DNA of 64,000 bases from Allopusillimonas ginsengisoli (GCF_004153455.1 NZ_SDQE01000003.1:1-64000); one strand, 5' to 3'; shown: positions 37,085 through 46,642, numbered from the stretch's first letter. Made by a program: numbers and translations. The notes: generated by a model from the letters alone, not told the origin.

Positions 37085-38391
37085 CAGAACGTCTCCACTC
37101 TCAGGCGCGTGACGCCGGAATGTACGAAAGGCAACCCCGCGATGCGCTGGAGCGCGCTATCGATATCGCCTTCGCGGGCCTGGTGCGTGAGGAAAATAAT
37201 ATCCGCCTCGGTCTCGCCATGCGGTTCCTGGAACATGGAACCGATCGAAATACCGACTTCGGACAGAATGCGGGCGACATCAGCCAGCACACCGGGCCGG
37301 TCCTGGACGCGAAGACGCAGGTAGTACGACGACTGTACATCAGCCATGGCCAGGATAGGCGTATCGACCATGGCGTCCGGCTGGAAGGCCAGGTACGGCA
37401 CGCGATGGCCGGGATCGGCGGTCTGCAGGCGCGTGACATCAACCAGATCGGCCACAACTGCCGAGGCGGTGGGCAACTCGCCAGCCCCCTGGCCGTAGTA
37501 CAGGGTTGGGCCCACGACGTCGCCGCTCACCAGCACTGCGTTCATGGCGCCGTGAACGTTGGCCAGCACACAATCGGCAGGCACCAGTGTCGGGTGCACG
37601 CGCAGCTCGATGCCTTCTGGACGGCGGCGCGTTATGCCCAGCAGCTTGATGCGGTAGCCCAGTCGCTCGGCATGCGCGAGGTCTTCTTGTGCAAGCCCGG
37701 AAATGCCTTCTGTGTGGGATTTGTCAAACTGCACGGGGATGCCGAAGGCGATGGACGCCAATAGCGTGAGTTTGTGCGCGGCGTCTATCCCTTCAATATC
37801 GAAGGTGGGGTCGGCTTCGGCATAGCCCAGGCGCTGCGCGTCGGCCAATGCTTCGTCGAAAGACTGGCCGGTGGCCAGCATTTCGGACAAAATGAAGTTG
37901 GTGGTGCCGTTGATGATGCCCGCCAGCCACTGGATGCGGTTGGCGGTCAGGCCTTCGCGTATGGCCTTGATGATGGGAATGCCGCCGGCAACCGCTGCCT
38001 CGAAGGCCACCATCACGCCCTTGTCGAGCGCCGCCGCGAAGATCTCGTTGCCGAATTCGGCCAGCAGTGCCTTGTTGGCCGTGACCACATGCTTGCCGTT
38101 GGCAATGGCCGCCAGGATGAGATCACGCGCAACCGTGTTGCCGCCAATGAGCTCCACCACGATATCGATATCGGGATGATTGACGACCTCCATGCCATCT
38201 GTGACCACCAGCACATCATCGCCCACCAGGCGGCGGGCCTTTTCGACATCGCGCACGGCAACCGCCGCTACCTCGATGCGCCGGCCCGCTCTGCGGGCAA
38301 TTTCCTCTGCGTTCTGATTCAGGACTTTCCAGGTACCGCCACCGACAACACCCAGACCCAGCACACCTACTTTTATGGGACTCAAGCTCAT
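37084..38391 (-). CDS. hom: Homoserine dehydrogenase
   Basis: Reduces aspartate semialdehyde to homoserine. The 435-residue protein has an N-terminal NAD(P) domain with [13 protein letters not shown] (8-20), a central catalytic domain ([24 protein letters not shown]) and a C-terminal ACT domain (about 350-430) for threonine feedback. It is monofunctional, with no fused aspartokinase. Its start overlaps the alaC stop (ATGA) and its stop overlaps the thrC start. Confidence 0.96.
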   Translation of the reverse strand: MSLSPIKVGVLGLGVVGGGTWKVLNQNAEEIARRAGRRIEVAAVAVRDVEKARRLVGDDVLVVTDGMEVVNHPDIDIVVELIGGNTVARDLILAAIANGKHVVTANKALLAEFGNEIFAAALDKGVMVAFEAAVAGGIPIIKAIREGLTANRIQWLAGIINGTTNFILSEMLATGQSFDEALADAQRLGYAEADPTFDIEGIDAAHKLTLLASIAFGIPVQFDKSHTEGISGLAQEDLAHAERLGYRIKLLGITRRRPEGIELRVHPTLVPADCVLANVHGAMNAVLVSGDVVGPTLYYGQGAGELPTASAVVADLVDVTRLQTADPGHRVPYLAFQPDAMVDTPILAMADVQSSYYLRLRVQDRPGVLADVARILSEVGISIGSMFQEPHGETEADIIFLTHQAREGDIDSALQRIAGLPFVHSGVTRLRVETF

Positions 38392-39575
38392 TTACCTAGA
38401 CCATCCTTGCGAAACATATCCTTGATGCCGCGTACCGCCTGCCGGGTACGCTGTTCGTTTTCGATAAGGGCGAAGCGGACGTACTCGTCGCCATATTCAC
38501 CAAAACCGACGCCCGGCGACACGGCCACCTTGGCATCGGAAAGCACGCGCTTGGAGAACTCCAGTGAGCCCAGATGCTGATAGGCCTCTGGAATCTTGGC
38601 CCAGATATACATCGAGGCTTTGGGAATATCGACCATCCAGCCGGCTTCATGCAGGCCCCTGGCCAGCACGTCGCGGCGGCTGCGATACTGCTCGACCACC
38701 TGCGAGACACAGTCCTGCGGCCCTTCCAGCGCCGCAATGGAAGCCACCTGGATGGGCGTGAATGTGCCGTAGTCGTGATAGCTCTTGATGCGCGCCAGCG
38801 CGTTGACAAGTTCCTGGTTGCCCACCATGAAGCCCACGCGCCACCCGGCCATGTTGTAGCTCTTGCTCATGGTGAAGAATTCGACCGCGACATCGCGCGC
38901 GCCCTCGACCTGCATGATGGACGGAGCCACATAGCCGTCGAAGGTGATGTCGGCATAGGCCAGATCGTGAACCACCAGAATATTGTGCTCGCGCGCCAGC
39001 GCGATGATGCGCTCAAAAAACGACAGGTCGACGCACTGCGCCGTAGGGTTGCTGGGAAACCCCAGAATCATCATCTTGGGCTTGGGAATGGCCTCGCGCA
39101 CGGCTCGCTCGATTTCCTCGAAGAAGTCCAGCCCTGGGGTCATGGGTACGGAACGGATATTCGCACCAGCGATGACTGCCCCGTAAATGTGAATGGGATA
39201 GCTGGGGTTGGGCACCAGCACGGTGTCGCCGCGATCCAGCGTGGCCAGCATCAGATGCGCCAGGCCCTCCTTGGAGCCTATGGTGACAATGGCTTCCGAA
39301 TCCGGATCGATCTGTACACCGTAGCGGCGCTCGTACCAGCCGGAGATTGCCTTGCGCAAGCGCGGAATACCCTTGGAGACCGAATACCCATGCGTATCGG
39401 GACGCGATGCAACATCGACCAGCTTATCCACGATATGCTGGGGCGTGGGCCCATCAGGGTTGCCCATGGACATGTCGATAATGTCTTCGCCACGACGCCG
39501 CGCGGCCATCTTGAGTTCGCCGGTAATGTTGAAGACATAAGGAGGCAGGCGCTCTATGCGCGGGAACATGGTCAT
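38388..39575 (-). CDS. alaC: Alanine transaminase AlaC
   Basis: A class I aminotransferase making alanine from pyruvate and glutamate. The product is highly similar over its length to E. coli AlaC ([27 protein letters not shown]). The PLP lysine is in [16 protein letters not shown]. Three closely spaced ATGs offer starts at 39581, 39575 and 39569. AAGGA directly touches the first and lies five bases above the second, so 39575 is preferred. It leads the alaC-hom-thrC operon, linking pyruvate-family and aspartate-family amino acid synthesis. Confidence 0.93.
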   Translation of the reverse strand: MTMFPRIERLPPYVFNITGELKMAARRRGEDIIDMSMGNPDGPTPQHIVDKLVDVASRPDTHGYSVSKGIPRLRKAISGWYERRYGVQIDPDSEAIVTIGSKEGLAHLMLATLDRGDTVLVPNPSYPIHIYGAVIAGANIRSVPMTPGLDFFEEIERAVREAIPKPKMMILGFPSNPTAQCVDLSFFERIIALAREHNILVVHDLAYADITFDGYVAPSIMQVEGARDVAVEFFTMSKSYNMAGWRVGFMVGNQELVNALARIKSYHDYGTFTPIQVASIAALEGPQDCVSQVVEQYRSRRDVLARGLHEAGWMVDIPKASMYIWAKIPEAYQHLGSLEFSKRVLSDAKVAVSPGVGFGEYGDEYVRFALIENEQRTRQAVRGIKDMFRKDGLGK

Positions 39576-39711
39576 GGTCATCCTTGGGGATATCGAAACG
39601 AGACGAAAAGCTCGGCAGAATCAATAAGTTTAATCTATCCAAAAAAAACAGGATATCGCGCTCTGACAACACATGTTTGCGCTATGATCGGAATGATTAT
39701 GGGAGTGTGCT

Positions 39712-40161
39712 GTGCAATTACAAAGCGAATCCAATCCCGCCTTCAACACGGTGACGGCCTATGGAACGGATTACATCGAAATCAACCAGGTGCCCTACAG
39801 GCATGCTGTCTATTTCTCTCCTGAAGGTGATATCCGCGAATGGGAGGTGCGGCAGGTTGCGGATATCACCGCAGGCGCTCTGCGCCAGATTGCCGGGCTG
39901 GCGGATGCCAAGCCCGACCCCATGGCCTTCCTCGACGGCGGCTCGGGTGTCCAGAAGCCCAAGGATGCCCCTGAGGTCGTCCTGGTAGGAACTGGCCTGC
40001 GACAGCACTTGCTGCCTGCGCATGTCACCCAGCCTTTGCTGCAAATAGGCATAGGCATCGAGGCCATGAGCACCCAGGCCGCCGCCCGCACTTACAACAT
40101 CCTCATGTCCGAGGGACGACGCGTCGTCGTCGCCCTGTTACCCCAATCGGAGGCCGTATGA
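39712..40161 (+). CDS. Mth938-like domain protein (DUF498)
   Basis: A 149-residue protein of the Mth938/NDUFAF3-like fold. It opens with an unstructured dozen residues, then ITAYGTDYIEIN-like strands and the conserved LVGTGLRQHLLP and GIGIEAMSTQAAARTYNIL motifs. The start is GTG at 39712, with GGGAG eight bases above it. Members have no established bacterial function; a mitochondrial relative assists complex I assembly. Its stop overlaps the bcp start (ATGA), so the pair is co-translated. Confidence 0.87.
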   Translation: MQLQSESNPAFNTVTAYGTDYIEINQVPYRHAVYFSPEGDIREWEVRQVADITAGALRQIAGLADAKPDPMAFLDGGSGVQKPKDAPEVVLVGTGLRQHLLPAHVTQPLLQIGIGIEAMSTQAAARTYNILMSEGRRVVVALLPQSEAV

Positions 40162-40625
40162 GCCAGATCGCAACCGGCAAACCTATTCCTGCGTTCACCG
40201 CAACCAGCACCCAGGGCGAAATCAGCCTGGACAGCCTGCGCGGACATTGTGCCGTCCTGTACTTCTACCCCAAGGACAACACGCCGGGCTGCACCACCGA
40301 AGCGCAGGACTTCCGCGACCTCTATCAGCATTTTGTCGACGCGGGTTGCCAGGTCATCGGCGTATCTCGCGATTCGCTCAAATCCCACACGGGGTTTTCC
40401 GATAAGCACGACCTGCCCTTTCCGCTCATTTTCGACGACGCGGAAACCCTGTGCCAGCTCTTCGGGGTCATCAAAATGAAAAACATGTACGGCAAGCAGG
40501 TGCGCGGCATCGAACGGAGCACCTTCCTCATTGATGCCGATGGCGTCCTTATCCGTGAGTGGCGTGGCTTGCGCGTGCCAGGACACGCCGATGAAGTCTT
40601 GCAGTTCGTGCGCGACAGCGCCTAA
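40158..40625 (+). CDS. bcp: Thioredoxin-dependent peroxiredoxin (Bcp)
   Basis: A 155-residue peroxiredoxin of the BCP/PrxQ group that reduces hydroperoxides. The peroxidatic cysteine is C45 in NTPGCTTE. The resolving cysteine found five residues later in many members (C50 in E. coli) is replaced by Gln here; C31, C64 and a cysteine in ETLCQLF remain. It may therefore act as a 1-Cys or atypical 2-Cys enzyme. The start overlaps the stop of the Mth938-like gene. Confidence 0.92.
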   Translation: MSQIATGKPIPAFTATSTQGEISLDSLRGHCAVLYFYPKDNTPGCTTEAQDFRDLYQHFVDAGCQVIGVSRDSLKSHTGFSDKHDLPFPLIFDDAETLCQLFGVIKMKNMYGKQVRGIERSTFLIDADGVLIREWRGLRVPGHADEVLQFVRDSA

Positions 40626-40693
40626 TTCACCCAGCGTCAACCAACCTGTAGCGCTGATCGCTTATCCCAGAACCTCTCAGGAGCAGACACTCT

Positions 40694-42379
40694 ATGCCCT
40701 TGCCCAAGCTGCCGACCCGGATGGGTGCCATGGTTTCCGCGGACACTCTCACACACTCTGCAGCCCCCAGACCGACAGCCCCTGACAGCCCCCCTTCCGC
40801 CAAGGCGGAAAAACAAACAGAGACAGCAACACGCACCAGCACGCCCCGACGCAAATCCGCGGCTCCGTCACCGAGCCCCGCTGCTGTCCAGGCAACACCT
40901 CTTGCACCCGCCACGCCCGAACCCCCACCTTCCCTGACGGTTGTCGCCACACGGCCGGCCAAGCGCACGCGCCTGGCCGCAGGCAAGCGAAAACTCTTCG
41001 TGCTCGATACCAACGTCCTGCTGCACGATTCGAACTCCCTGTTCAAATTCGAGGAACATGATATTTTCCTGCCCATGATGGTGCTCGAAGAACTCGATCA
41101 TCAAAAAAAGGGCATGTCCGAAGTGGCCCGCAATGCGCGTCAAGTCAGCCGCTTTCTGGATGGGCTGGTCGAAGGCAAGCAAGGGCTGGACAAAGGCGTA
41201 CAGTTGGACGCCCTGGGCAATCAGGAAGCGCTCGGCGATGTGCATTTCCAGACCAGCGCACTGCATTCCAAGCTCCCCGTGGAACTGCCCATGGGCAAGG
41301 CCGACAACGCCATCCTGATGGTAGTGCACGCCCTGCAGGGATTGGACGACAAGCGCGAGGTCATCCTGGTGTCCAAGGACATCAACATGCGCCTGAAAGC
41401 GCGCTCCCTGGGGCTGCGCGCGGAAGACTACCTGAATGATCACGTCCTGGACGACTCCGACCTGCTTTACGACGGCGTCATGCCTTTGCCCGCCAATTTT
41501 TGGACCAAGCACGGCAAGGATGTCGAATCCTGGCAGCAAGGCGGAACCACCTATTACCGCATCAAGGGCCCGCTCTGTTCGGAATTTATCGTCAATGAGT
41601 TCGTTCATTTCGATGGCGAAATGCCCATGCAGGCGCAGGTCAAGGAAGTCAGCGGCAAGAGCGCTGTCCTGGCCACCTTGCGCGACTATAGCCATGGCAA
41701 AAACAACGTATGGGGGATAACCGCCCGCAACCGCGAGCAGAACTTCGCCCTGAATCTGCTCATGAATCCGGATTGCGATTTCGTATCGCTACTGGGCCAG
41801 GCCGGCACCGGCAAGACCCTGCTCGCATTGGCCGCCGGCCTGACGCAAACCCTGGAAACCAAGCGCTACAACGAAATCATCATTACCCGAGCCACTGTGC
41901 CCGTCGGCGACGACATTGGTTTTCTGCCCGGCACAGAAGAAGAAAAAATGCTGCCCTGGATGGGCGCGCTGGAAGACAACCTTGAGGTCCTTCATCTGGG
42001 TGCCGGCGGCCCAACGGCCGAAACAGCCGGTCAGGATTGGTCCAAGAACTCCACCATGGAGCTGATTCGTTCTCGCATCAAAGTCAAGTCTCTGAACTTT
42101 ATGCGAGGCCGCACTTTTCTGAACAAATTCCTGATCATCGACGAAGCGCAGAACCTGACACCCAAGCAAATGAAAACGCTGGTGACGCGCGCAGGGCCTG
42201 GCACGAAAATTGTATGCCTTGGCAATATCGCGCAAATCGATACGCCCTACCTCACCGAGGGCAGCTCAGGCCTCACCTACGTGGTCGACCGCTTCAAAGG
42301 CTGGCCGCATGCGGGGCACATCACGCTGCAACGCGGCGAGCGCTCACGCTTGGCGGATTACGCGAGCGAAGCGCTTTAG
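40694..42379 (+). CDS. PIN-PhoH fusion protein (PhoH2 type)
   Basis: A 561-residue protein in three parts. Residues 1-97 are a low-complexity linker rich in Ala, Pro, Thr and Ser. A PIN ribonuclease domain follows (about 100-240), with the metal-binding D105 in FVLDTNVLLHD. The C-terminal PhoH ATPase has Walker A GQAGTGKT (368-375) and Walker B LIIDEAQN (D483). Characterised PhoH2 proteins unwind and cleave RNA. The ATG at 40694 follows CTCT and lies 68 bp after bcp; a start further in, at residue 10 or 13, is possible because the N-terminal part is not conserved. Confidence 0.9.
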   Translation: MPLPKLPTRMGAMVSADTLTHSAAPRPTAPDSPPSAKAEKQTETATRTSTPRRKSAAPSPSPAAVQATPLAPATPEPPPSLTVVATRPAKRTRLAAGKRKLFVLDTNVLLHDSNSLFKFEEHDIFLPMMVLEELDHQKKGMSEVARNARQVSRFLDGLVEGKQGLDKGVQLDALGNQEALGDVHFQTSALHSKLPVELPMGKADNAILMVVHALQGLDDKREVILVSKDINMRLKARSLGLRAEDYLNDHVLDDSDLLYDGVMPLPANFWTKHGKDVESWQQGGTTYYRIKGPLCSEFIVNEFVHFDGEMPMQAQVKEVSGKSAVLATLRDYSHGKNNVWGITARNREQNFALNLLMNPDCDFVSLLGQAGTGKTLLALAAGLTQTLETKRYNEIIITRATVPVGDDIGFLPGTEEEKMLPWMGALEDNLEVLHLGAGGPTAETAGQDWSKNSTMELIRSRIKVKSLNFMRGRTFLNKFLIIDEAQNLTPKQMKTLVTRAGPGTKIVCLGNIAQIDTPYLTEGSSGLTYVVDRFKGWPHAGHITLQRGERSRLADYASEAL

Positions 42380-42410
42380 CCGCCGCACAGCGACTCAGGG
42401 CGGGCGCAAG

Positions 42411-42427
42411 GGCCGGCCCAACCGGCC
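42411..42427 (+). other. GC-rich hairpin after the PIN-PhoH gene
   Basis: GGCCGG (42411-42416) pairs with CCGGCC (42422-42427) across a 5-base loop, 32 bp after the gene's stop. There is no T run, so it is not a standard intrinsic terminator. It could stabilise the 3' end of the mRNA. Confidence 0.35.
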
Positions 42428-42505
42428 GAGGGGCCGGCGCGTGCGCGTCTCGCTGCCGGACCTGCGCCCCGAGCATTCAGGACCAGCCGCCCTGACCCTG
42501 ACCCT

Positions 42506-42543
42506 GACCAGCTTTAGCGGCAATATTGCCGCTAAAGCTGGTC
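42506..42543. repeat. Perfect 38-bp palindrome upstream of the pdxA-family gene
   Basis: The arm GACCAGCTTTAGCGGCAAT (42506-42524) is followed immediately by its exact reverse complement (42525-42543), with no spacer. Just before it is a short run of GACCCT/GACC repeats. It ends 31 bp above the next start codon. As RNA it would form a very stable hairpin, and as DNA a cruciform or a dyad-binding site. It has no T tract. The same sequence is not seen elsewhere in the window. Confidence 0.9.
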
Positions 42544-42553
42544 ACAGTCCCCG

Positions 42554-42571
42554 GGAAGTCAGTAAACTTCC
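42554..42571 (+). promoter_or_regulatory. Short hairpin enclosing the likely ribosome site of the pdxA-family gene
   Basis: GGAAGT (42554-42559) pairs with ACTTCC (42566-42571) around a 6-base loop, ending 3 bp before the ATG. The only purine-rich stretch that could serve as a Shine-Dalgarno is the GGGAAG inside this stem. Together with the 38-bp palindrome it makes two consecutive hairpins in the leader. Confidence 0.45.
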
Positions 42572-42574
42572 ATT

Positions 42575-43579
42575 ATGAGCTCACACACTCCTCTTCCCAT
42601 CGGTATCACCATGGGCGATGCGGCTGGCATTGGTCCCGAAATCATTGCCAAGCTGTTTGCCGGCATCCTGCCCCAGCCCGCCCTGGTCTATGGCGACGCT
42701 GGCGTGCTTTCATCCACCCTGCAGCGGCTGAAGCTGAACGACAAACTGCGCATTGAGCTCGTGAGCGAGCCGGAAATGGCCAGGTATGGGCCTGATATCA
42801 TTTCCGTGCTCAATCGCTGGCAGGCCCTGCCGGAAGACCTCATCCCGGGGCAACCCAGTAAGCTCGCTGGCCGCGGAGCGTACGAATACCTGTGCCATGC
42901 CATCGACGACGCCCTGGCCGGCAATTTGCGGGCCATTGTCACCGCCCCCTTGAACAAAAAAACCATGCAGGCTGGCGGTGCCGATTACCCCGGCCATACC
43001 GAAATCCTGGCGGAGCGCACGGGCACCGAACGTTATGCGATGATGCTGGCCAACAACGAGCTGCGAGTCATTCTTGTCACCATCCATGTTGCGCTCAACG
43101 ACGTCAGCGCCAGGATCACGTTCGAGGCCGAACTTGACACCATACGCCTGGCGCACGGCGCCTGTCGGCAGGCCGGCATTGACCAGCCCCGCATCGCGGT
43201 TGCGGGGTTGAATCCGCACGCCGGCGAAGAAGGCCGTTTTGGCCGAGAGGAAATCAAGGTGATTGCGCCTGCGATCGCCAAAGCCCGCGAAGAAGGTATA
43301 GACGCCAGCGGACCCTGGCCGGGCGACACGGTGTTCATGCGGGCGCGCCAGGGAGAATTTGACATTGTCGTTGCCCAATACCATGACCAAGGCCTGATTC
43401 CTGTGAAGTACATGGGCATAGATGAAGGCGTGAACGTCACGGTGGGGCTTCCCTTTGTGCGCACGAGCGTGGACCACGGCACCGCCTTCGATATTGCGGG
43501 CCAAAGCATTGCAGACCCCGCCTCTCTGCGCGCCGCCTACGACCTGGCGCTGGCCATGACGCCGCAGGAAAGACGCTGA
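42575..43579 (+). CDS. pdxA: PdxA-family 4-phosphooxythreonine-type dehydrogenase
   Basis: A 334-residue NAD-dependent, metal-dependent dehydrogenase. The metal histidines sit in YPGHTE, NPHAGE and AQYHDQG. Canonical PdxA makes the pyridoxal phosphate precursor from 4-phosphohydroxy-threonine. Several features, namely the opening IGITMGDAAGIGPEII, TAPLNKK, EGRFGREE and HGTAFDIAG, look to me closer to the PdxA2 group (4-phospho-threonate dehydrogenase). PdxA2 genes usually sit beside a DUF1537 kinase, which is absent, and canonical pdxA often sits with surA and rsmA, also absent. The exact substrate is therefore open. It converges on dnaB. Confidence 0.85.
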   Translation: MSSHTPLPIGITMGDAAGIGPEIIAKLFAGILPQPALVYGDAGVLSSTLQRLKLNDKLRIELVSEPEMARYGPDIISVLNRWQALPEDLIPGQPSKLAGRGAYEYLCHAIDDALAGNLRAIVTAPLNKKTMQAGGADYPGHTEILAERTGTERYAMMLANNELRVILVTIHVALNDVSARITFEAELDTIRLAHGACRQAGIDQPRIAVAGLNPHAGEEGRFGREEIKVIAPAIAKAREEGIDASGPWPGDTVFMRARQGEFDIVVAQYHDQGLIPVKYMGIDEGVNVTVGLPFVRTSVDHGTAFDIAGQSIADPASLRAAYDLALAMTPQERR

Positions 43580-43592
43580 CAGCCTGCCAGGC

Positions 43593-44963
43593 TCACCCCA
43601 TCGCCGACGTAAAGTTCAGGAAGCGCGTGCTTGATCCCTGGAAGGTCAGACGTACATGGCCGATGGGGCCGTTACGCTGTTTGCCAATAATGATTTCAGC
43701 CGTGCCCTTGTCGGGCGAATCAGGGTTATAGACTTCGTCGCGGTAGATGAACAAGATAAGGTCGGCATCCTGTTCAATGGCGCCTGATTCGCGCAAATCG
43801 CTCATCACGGGACGCTTGTTGGGACGCTGCTCCAGGCTGCGGTTCAACTGCGACAGCGCGATCAAGGGGCAATTCAGCTCCTTGGCCAGGCCCTTGAGCG
43901 AGCGGCTGATTTCCGAGATTTCGGTCGCGCGGTTTTCGCCGGCGGAGTTTGCCGACATCAACTGCATGTAATCGATGATGATCAGGCCCAATTGGCCACA
44001 CTGCCTGGCCAGGCGTCGCGCGCGGGCGCGCACTTCCATCGAGGACAATGCCGGCGTTTCGTCGATATAGATTTGTGCCTCTTGCACCTGTTGCACAGCG
44101 TGCGTCAGGCGCGGCCAGTCATCGGCCGTCAGTTTGCCGGTGCGCATGCGGTGCTGGTCCAGCATACCGACCGAACCGACCATACGCATCGCCAACTGGA
44201 CAGCGCCCATTTCCATGGAAAACACCGCAACCGGCAGCCCCTGCTCAATGGCGACATGTTCACCGATATTCATGGAAAATGAGGTTTTGCCCATAGATGG
44301 GCGCCCAGCCACGATGACAAGATCGCCCGGCTGCAGGCCAGACGTCATGCGGTCGAGATCGGTGAACCCTGTGGGAACACCCGTTATGTCGGAATCACCT
44401 TCGCGGTGATAAAGCTCGTCGATGCGCTCCACTACCTGGCTGAGCAGTGGCTGGATGTCCTGAAAGCCTGTTGCGCCCCGCGCGCCCTCCTGTGCAATCT
44501 GAAAAACCCGGGATTCGGCTTCGTCGAGCAGTTGGCGCGCTTCCTTGCCCTGTGGATTGAATGCCGCAGCCGCGATCTCGTCTGCCACGGACACCAGCTT
44601 GCGCAACATGGAGCGCTCGCGCACGATTTCGGCATAGCGCCGAATATTGGCGGCGGAAGGCGTGTTGTGCGCCAGCGCATTAAGATAAGCGAGGCCGCCA
44701 ACGTCCTCGGATTTGCCGGCGCTGGCCAGGGATTCGTGCACCGTCACCACATCGGCTGGGCGTGCCAGCCCAATGAGCCGCGCAATATGCTGCCAGATCA
44801 ACTTGTGGTCGTAGCGATAGAAATCATCGTCGGCCAGCACATCTGTAACGCGATCGAAGGCAGCGTTATCGAGCAACAGGCCACCCAGCACAGACTGCTC
44901 GGCCTCGACGGAATGGGGTGGCACCCGCAGATAATCGAGCTGCGTATCAGGTTTTGTATTCAT
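43593..44963 (-). CDS. dnaB: Replicative DNA helicase DnaB
   Basis: The ring helicase that unwinds DNA at the replication fork. The 456-residue product has the N-terminal primase-interacting domain (about 15-115) and a RecA-like ATPase with Walker A GRPSMGKTS (220-228), Walker B IIIDYMQLM and the QLNRSLEQRPNKRP motif. No intein is present. The ATG at 44963 is used because the residues read above it come from the terminator region. It lies downstream of the rpsF-rplI operon, separated by a strong terminator, an arrangement common in proteobacteria. Confidence 0.97.
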   Translation of the reverse strand: MNTKPDTQLDYLRVPPHSVEAEQSVLGGLLLDNAAFDRVTDVLADDDFYRYDHKLIWQHIARLIGLARPADVVTVHESLASAGKSEDVGGLAYLNALAHNTPSAANIRRYAEIVRERSMLRKLVSVADEIAAAAFNPQGKEARQLLDEAESRVFQIAQEGARGATGFQDIQPLLSQVVERIDELYHREGDSDITGVPTGFTDLDRMTSGLQPGDLVIVAGRPSMGKTSFSMNIGEHVAIEQGLPVAVFSMEMGAVQLAMRMVGSVGMLDQHRMRTGKLTADDWPRLTHAVQQVQEAQIYIDETPALSSMEVRARARRLARQCGQLGLIIIDYMQLMSANSAGENRATEISEISRSLKGLAKELNCPLIALSQLNRSLEQRPNKRPVMSDLRESGAIEQDADLILFIYRDEVYNPDSPDKGTAEIIIGKQRNGPIGHVRLTFQGSSTRFLNFTSAMG

Positions 44964-45004
44964 GCTGTCCAAGTAGAGGCTCCGAAGGATCCGCTGCAGA
45001 AATA

Positions 45005-45029
45005 AAAAAGCCGGCTTGCGCCGGCTTTG
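45005..45029 (-). terminator. Rho-independent terminator after rplI
   Basis: On the minus strand AAGCCGGC and GCCGGCTT pair around a 4-base loop and are followed by six T residues. It closes the rpsF-priB-rpsR-rplI operon just upstream of dnaB. The stem core is the same as that of the terminator after the Rieske gene. Confidence 0.85.
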
Positions 45030-45088
45030 TACTGCGAGGCGCGACATTCATCCGTGCATGGATGAATGTACCACGCAAGATAGCGGGA

Positions 45089-45544
45089 TCAGGCCATTTC
45101 GCCCTGAACCACTACCGTGATGTCGGCAACAACATCCGCAAGCAGGACGACCTGAACAGGGTATTCGCCCACTGCCTTCAGGTGGCCATCCGGCAAGCGA
45201 ACTTGCGCTTTTTCGACGGTATCGAAGCCATCACGCACCAGTGCGGCGGCGATGTCCATGCTGGTAACGGAGCCAAACAGACGACCATCGACGCCCGCTT
45301 TTTGCGAAACAATAACGGTGTGGCCAGCCAGCTTGGCGTTGACGGCTTCTGCCGCGGCCAGTTTTTCAGCCTGGGCTTTTTCGAGTTCGGCGCGACGCGC
45401 TTCGAATTCCTTGAGGGCGGCATCGGTGGCCCGACGCGCGATTTTCTGTGGAATCAGGTAGTTGCGGGCGTAGCCGTTGCGCACGCGCACGACGTCGCCG
45501 AGGTTACCGAGATTCACGACTTTTTCGAGCAGAATGACTTGCAT
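45089..45544 (-). CDS. rplI: 50S ribosomal protein L9
   Basis: A 151-residue ribosomal protein that binds 23S rRNA domain V near the L1 stalk. The N-terminal domain [32 protein letters not shown] is canonical and fixes the start. A long central helix and a C-terminal domain (about 80-150) follow. It is the last gene of the rpsF operon, 16 bp after rpsR, and is followed by a terminator. Confidence 0.98.
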   Translation of the reverse strand: MQVILLEKVVNLGNLGDVVRVRNGYARNYLIPQKIARRATDAALKEFEARRAELEKAQAEKLAAAEAVNAKLAGHTVIVSQKAGVDGRLFGSVTSMDIAAALVRDGFDTVEKAQVRLPDGHLKAVGEYPVQVVLLADVVADITVVVQGEMA

Positions 45545-45560
45545 GACGATAGGCCCCGGA

Positions 45561-45833
45561 TTAGTTGTGGTTGTCGGTGTAAGGCAGCAGGGCCAGGAAG
45601 CGCGCACGCTTGATCGCGGTGTCGAGCTGGCGCTGGTAGTGAGCCTTGGTGCCAGTCAGGCGGGCAGGAATGATCTTGCCGTTTTCCTGGATGAAATCAC
45701 GCAGGGTGTCCAGATCCTTGTAGTCGATTTCTTCGACGCCCGCTGCCGTGAAGCGGCAGAACTTGCGGCGCTTGAACAGCGGATTTTGCTGCGTAAATTT
45801 GCGTTTTTCTTTGCTTTTCTTGAAGTAAGCCAT
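45561..45833 (-). CDS. rpsR: 30S ribosomal protein S18
   Basis: A 90-residue ribosomal protein that pairs with S6 on the platform of the small subunit. The [24 protein letters not shown] core and [16 protein letters not shown] are characteristic. The product is a little longer than E. coli S18 (75) owing to the [16 protein letters not shown] extension, which is usual in Bordetella relatives. It lies between priB and rplI. Confidence 0.98.
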   Translation of the reverse strand: MAYFKKSKEKRKFTQQNPLFKRRKFCRFTAAGVEEIDYKDLDTLRDFIQENGKIIPARLTGTKAHYQRQLDTAIKRARFLALLPYTDNHN

Positions 45834-45927
45834 GTTTTTTTACCTCTTGGTAGCCCGGGCTCTGCCCGAACGGTATGTTTCATGCGCATGCGTCGCGACG
45901 CTAGCGCTCCTGTTGCAATGTGTCGAA

Positions 45928-46245
45928 CTACACGACCGCGTTGGCACCGCCTGCGAATGTCCGGTCTGCCTGCTGAAGGTGCAACACCAGCTTGCTTGAG
46001 CTTTTTCGGGCCGGGGCAAGAAACCCCTTTATCGACAAACTCGCACCCAGCGGTGTGTCTGCCAGCAGCAAGGCCAGGTCTCCGAGCGCCACAGCCGGAA
46101 GCGTCAGTTCGATGCGACGGACAAGACCGGCTTCGATGACTTCCGACTCATGTCCCAGCAACATCTCGATAGCCGGCAAGCCAGACGGGGTATACCTAAG
46201 CGGCTTTACCTCGAGGGCTGTGGCAGTCAGGATCAGCTGGTTCAC
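45928..46245 (-). CDS. priB: Primosomal replication protein N (PriB)
   Basis: A 105-residue single-stranded-DNA-binding OB-fold protein that helps PriA restart stalled replication forks. The pattern [33 protein letters not shown] matches PriB, and so does its position between rpsF and rpsR. It is active as a homodimer in the cytoplasm. The spacing of 19 bp from rpsF suggests co-transcription. Confidence 0.93.
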   Translation of the reverse strand: MNQLILTATALEVKPLRYTPSGLPAIEMLLGHESEVIEAGLVRRIELTLPAVALGDLALLLADTPLGASLSIKGFLAPARKSSSKLVLHLQQADRTFAGGANAVV

Positions 46246-46264
46246 GGCGACGCGGATCGCCGGA

Positions 46265-46642
46265 TCAGCTGGCCGATGTCGCAGGGGTTGCTTCGGCGCT
46301 GGCCTTGCGAGCCTCTTCGCGTTCGACGGATTTCATCATGACGGAAGGCGCGCTTTGCGCCTTTTTCGTCTTGATGACCAGGTGACGCAAGATGGCGTCG
46401 TTGTAGCGGAACGAATGCTCGAGGTCATCCAGCACAGTCTGGCTGCACTCAATGTTCATGCAGACGTAATGCGCCTTGACAAGCTTCTGGATGGGGTAAG
46501 CCAACTGGCGACGCCCCCAGTCTTCCAGGCGATGGATCTGGCCGCCATTGCTGGTGACGGTAGACTGATAGCGCTCGATCATGGCGGGCACCTGCTCGCT
46601 TTGATCGGGATGCACAATGAACACTACTTCGTAGTGACGCAT
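46265..46642 (-). CDS. rpsF: 30S ribosomal protein S6
   Basis: A 125-residue ribosomal protein, first gene of the rpsF-priB-rpsR-rplI operon. The N-terminus [25 protein letters not shown] and the [19 protein letters not shown] core are canonical. The C-terminal 25 residues are Ala/Ser/Thr-rich, a variable tail in this family. An AAGGAG ribosome site lies a few bases above the start. In many bacteria the S6-S18 complex binds the rpsF leader to repress its own operon. Confidence 0.98.
   Translation of the reverse strand: MRHYEVVFIVHPDQSEQVPAMIERYQSTVTSNGGQIHRLEDWGRRQLAYPIQKLVKAHYVCMNIECSQTVLDDLEHSFRYNDAILRHLVIKTKKAQSAPSVMMKSVEREEARKASAEATPATSAS

Noticed and set aside
38574-39824. 416-codon open frame antisense to alaC
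   Set aside because: It is a shadow of alaC that also overlaps the start of the next real gene.
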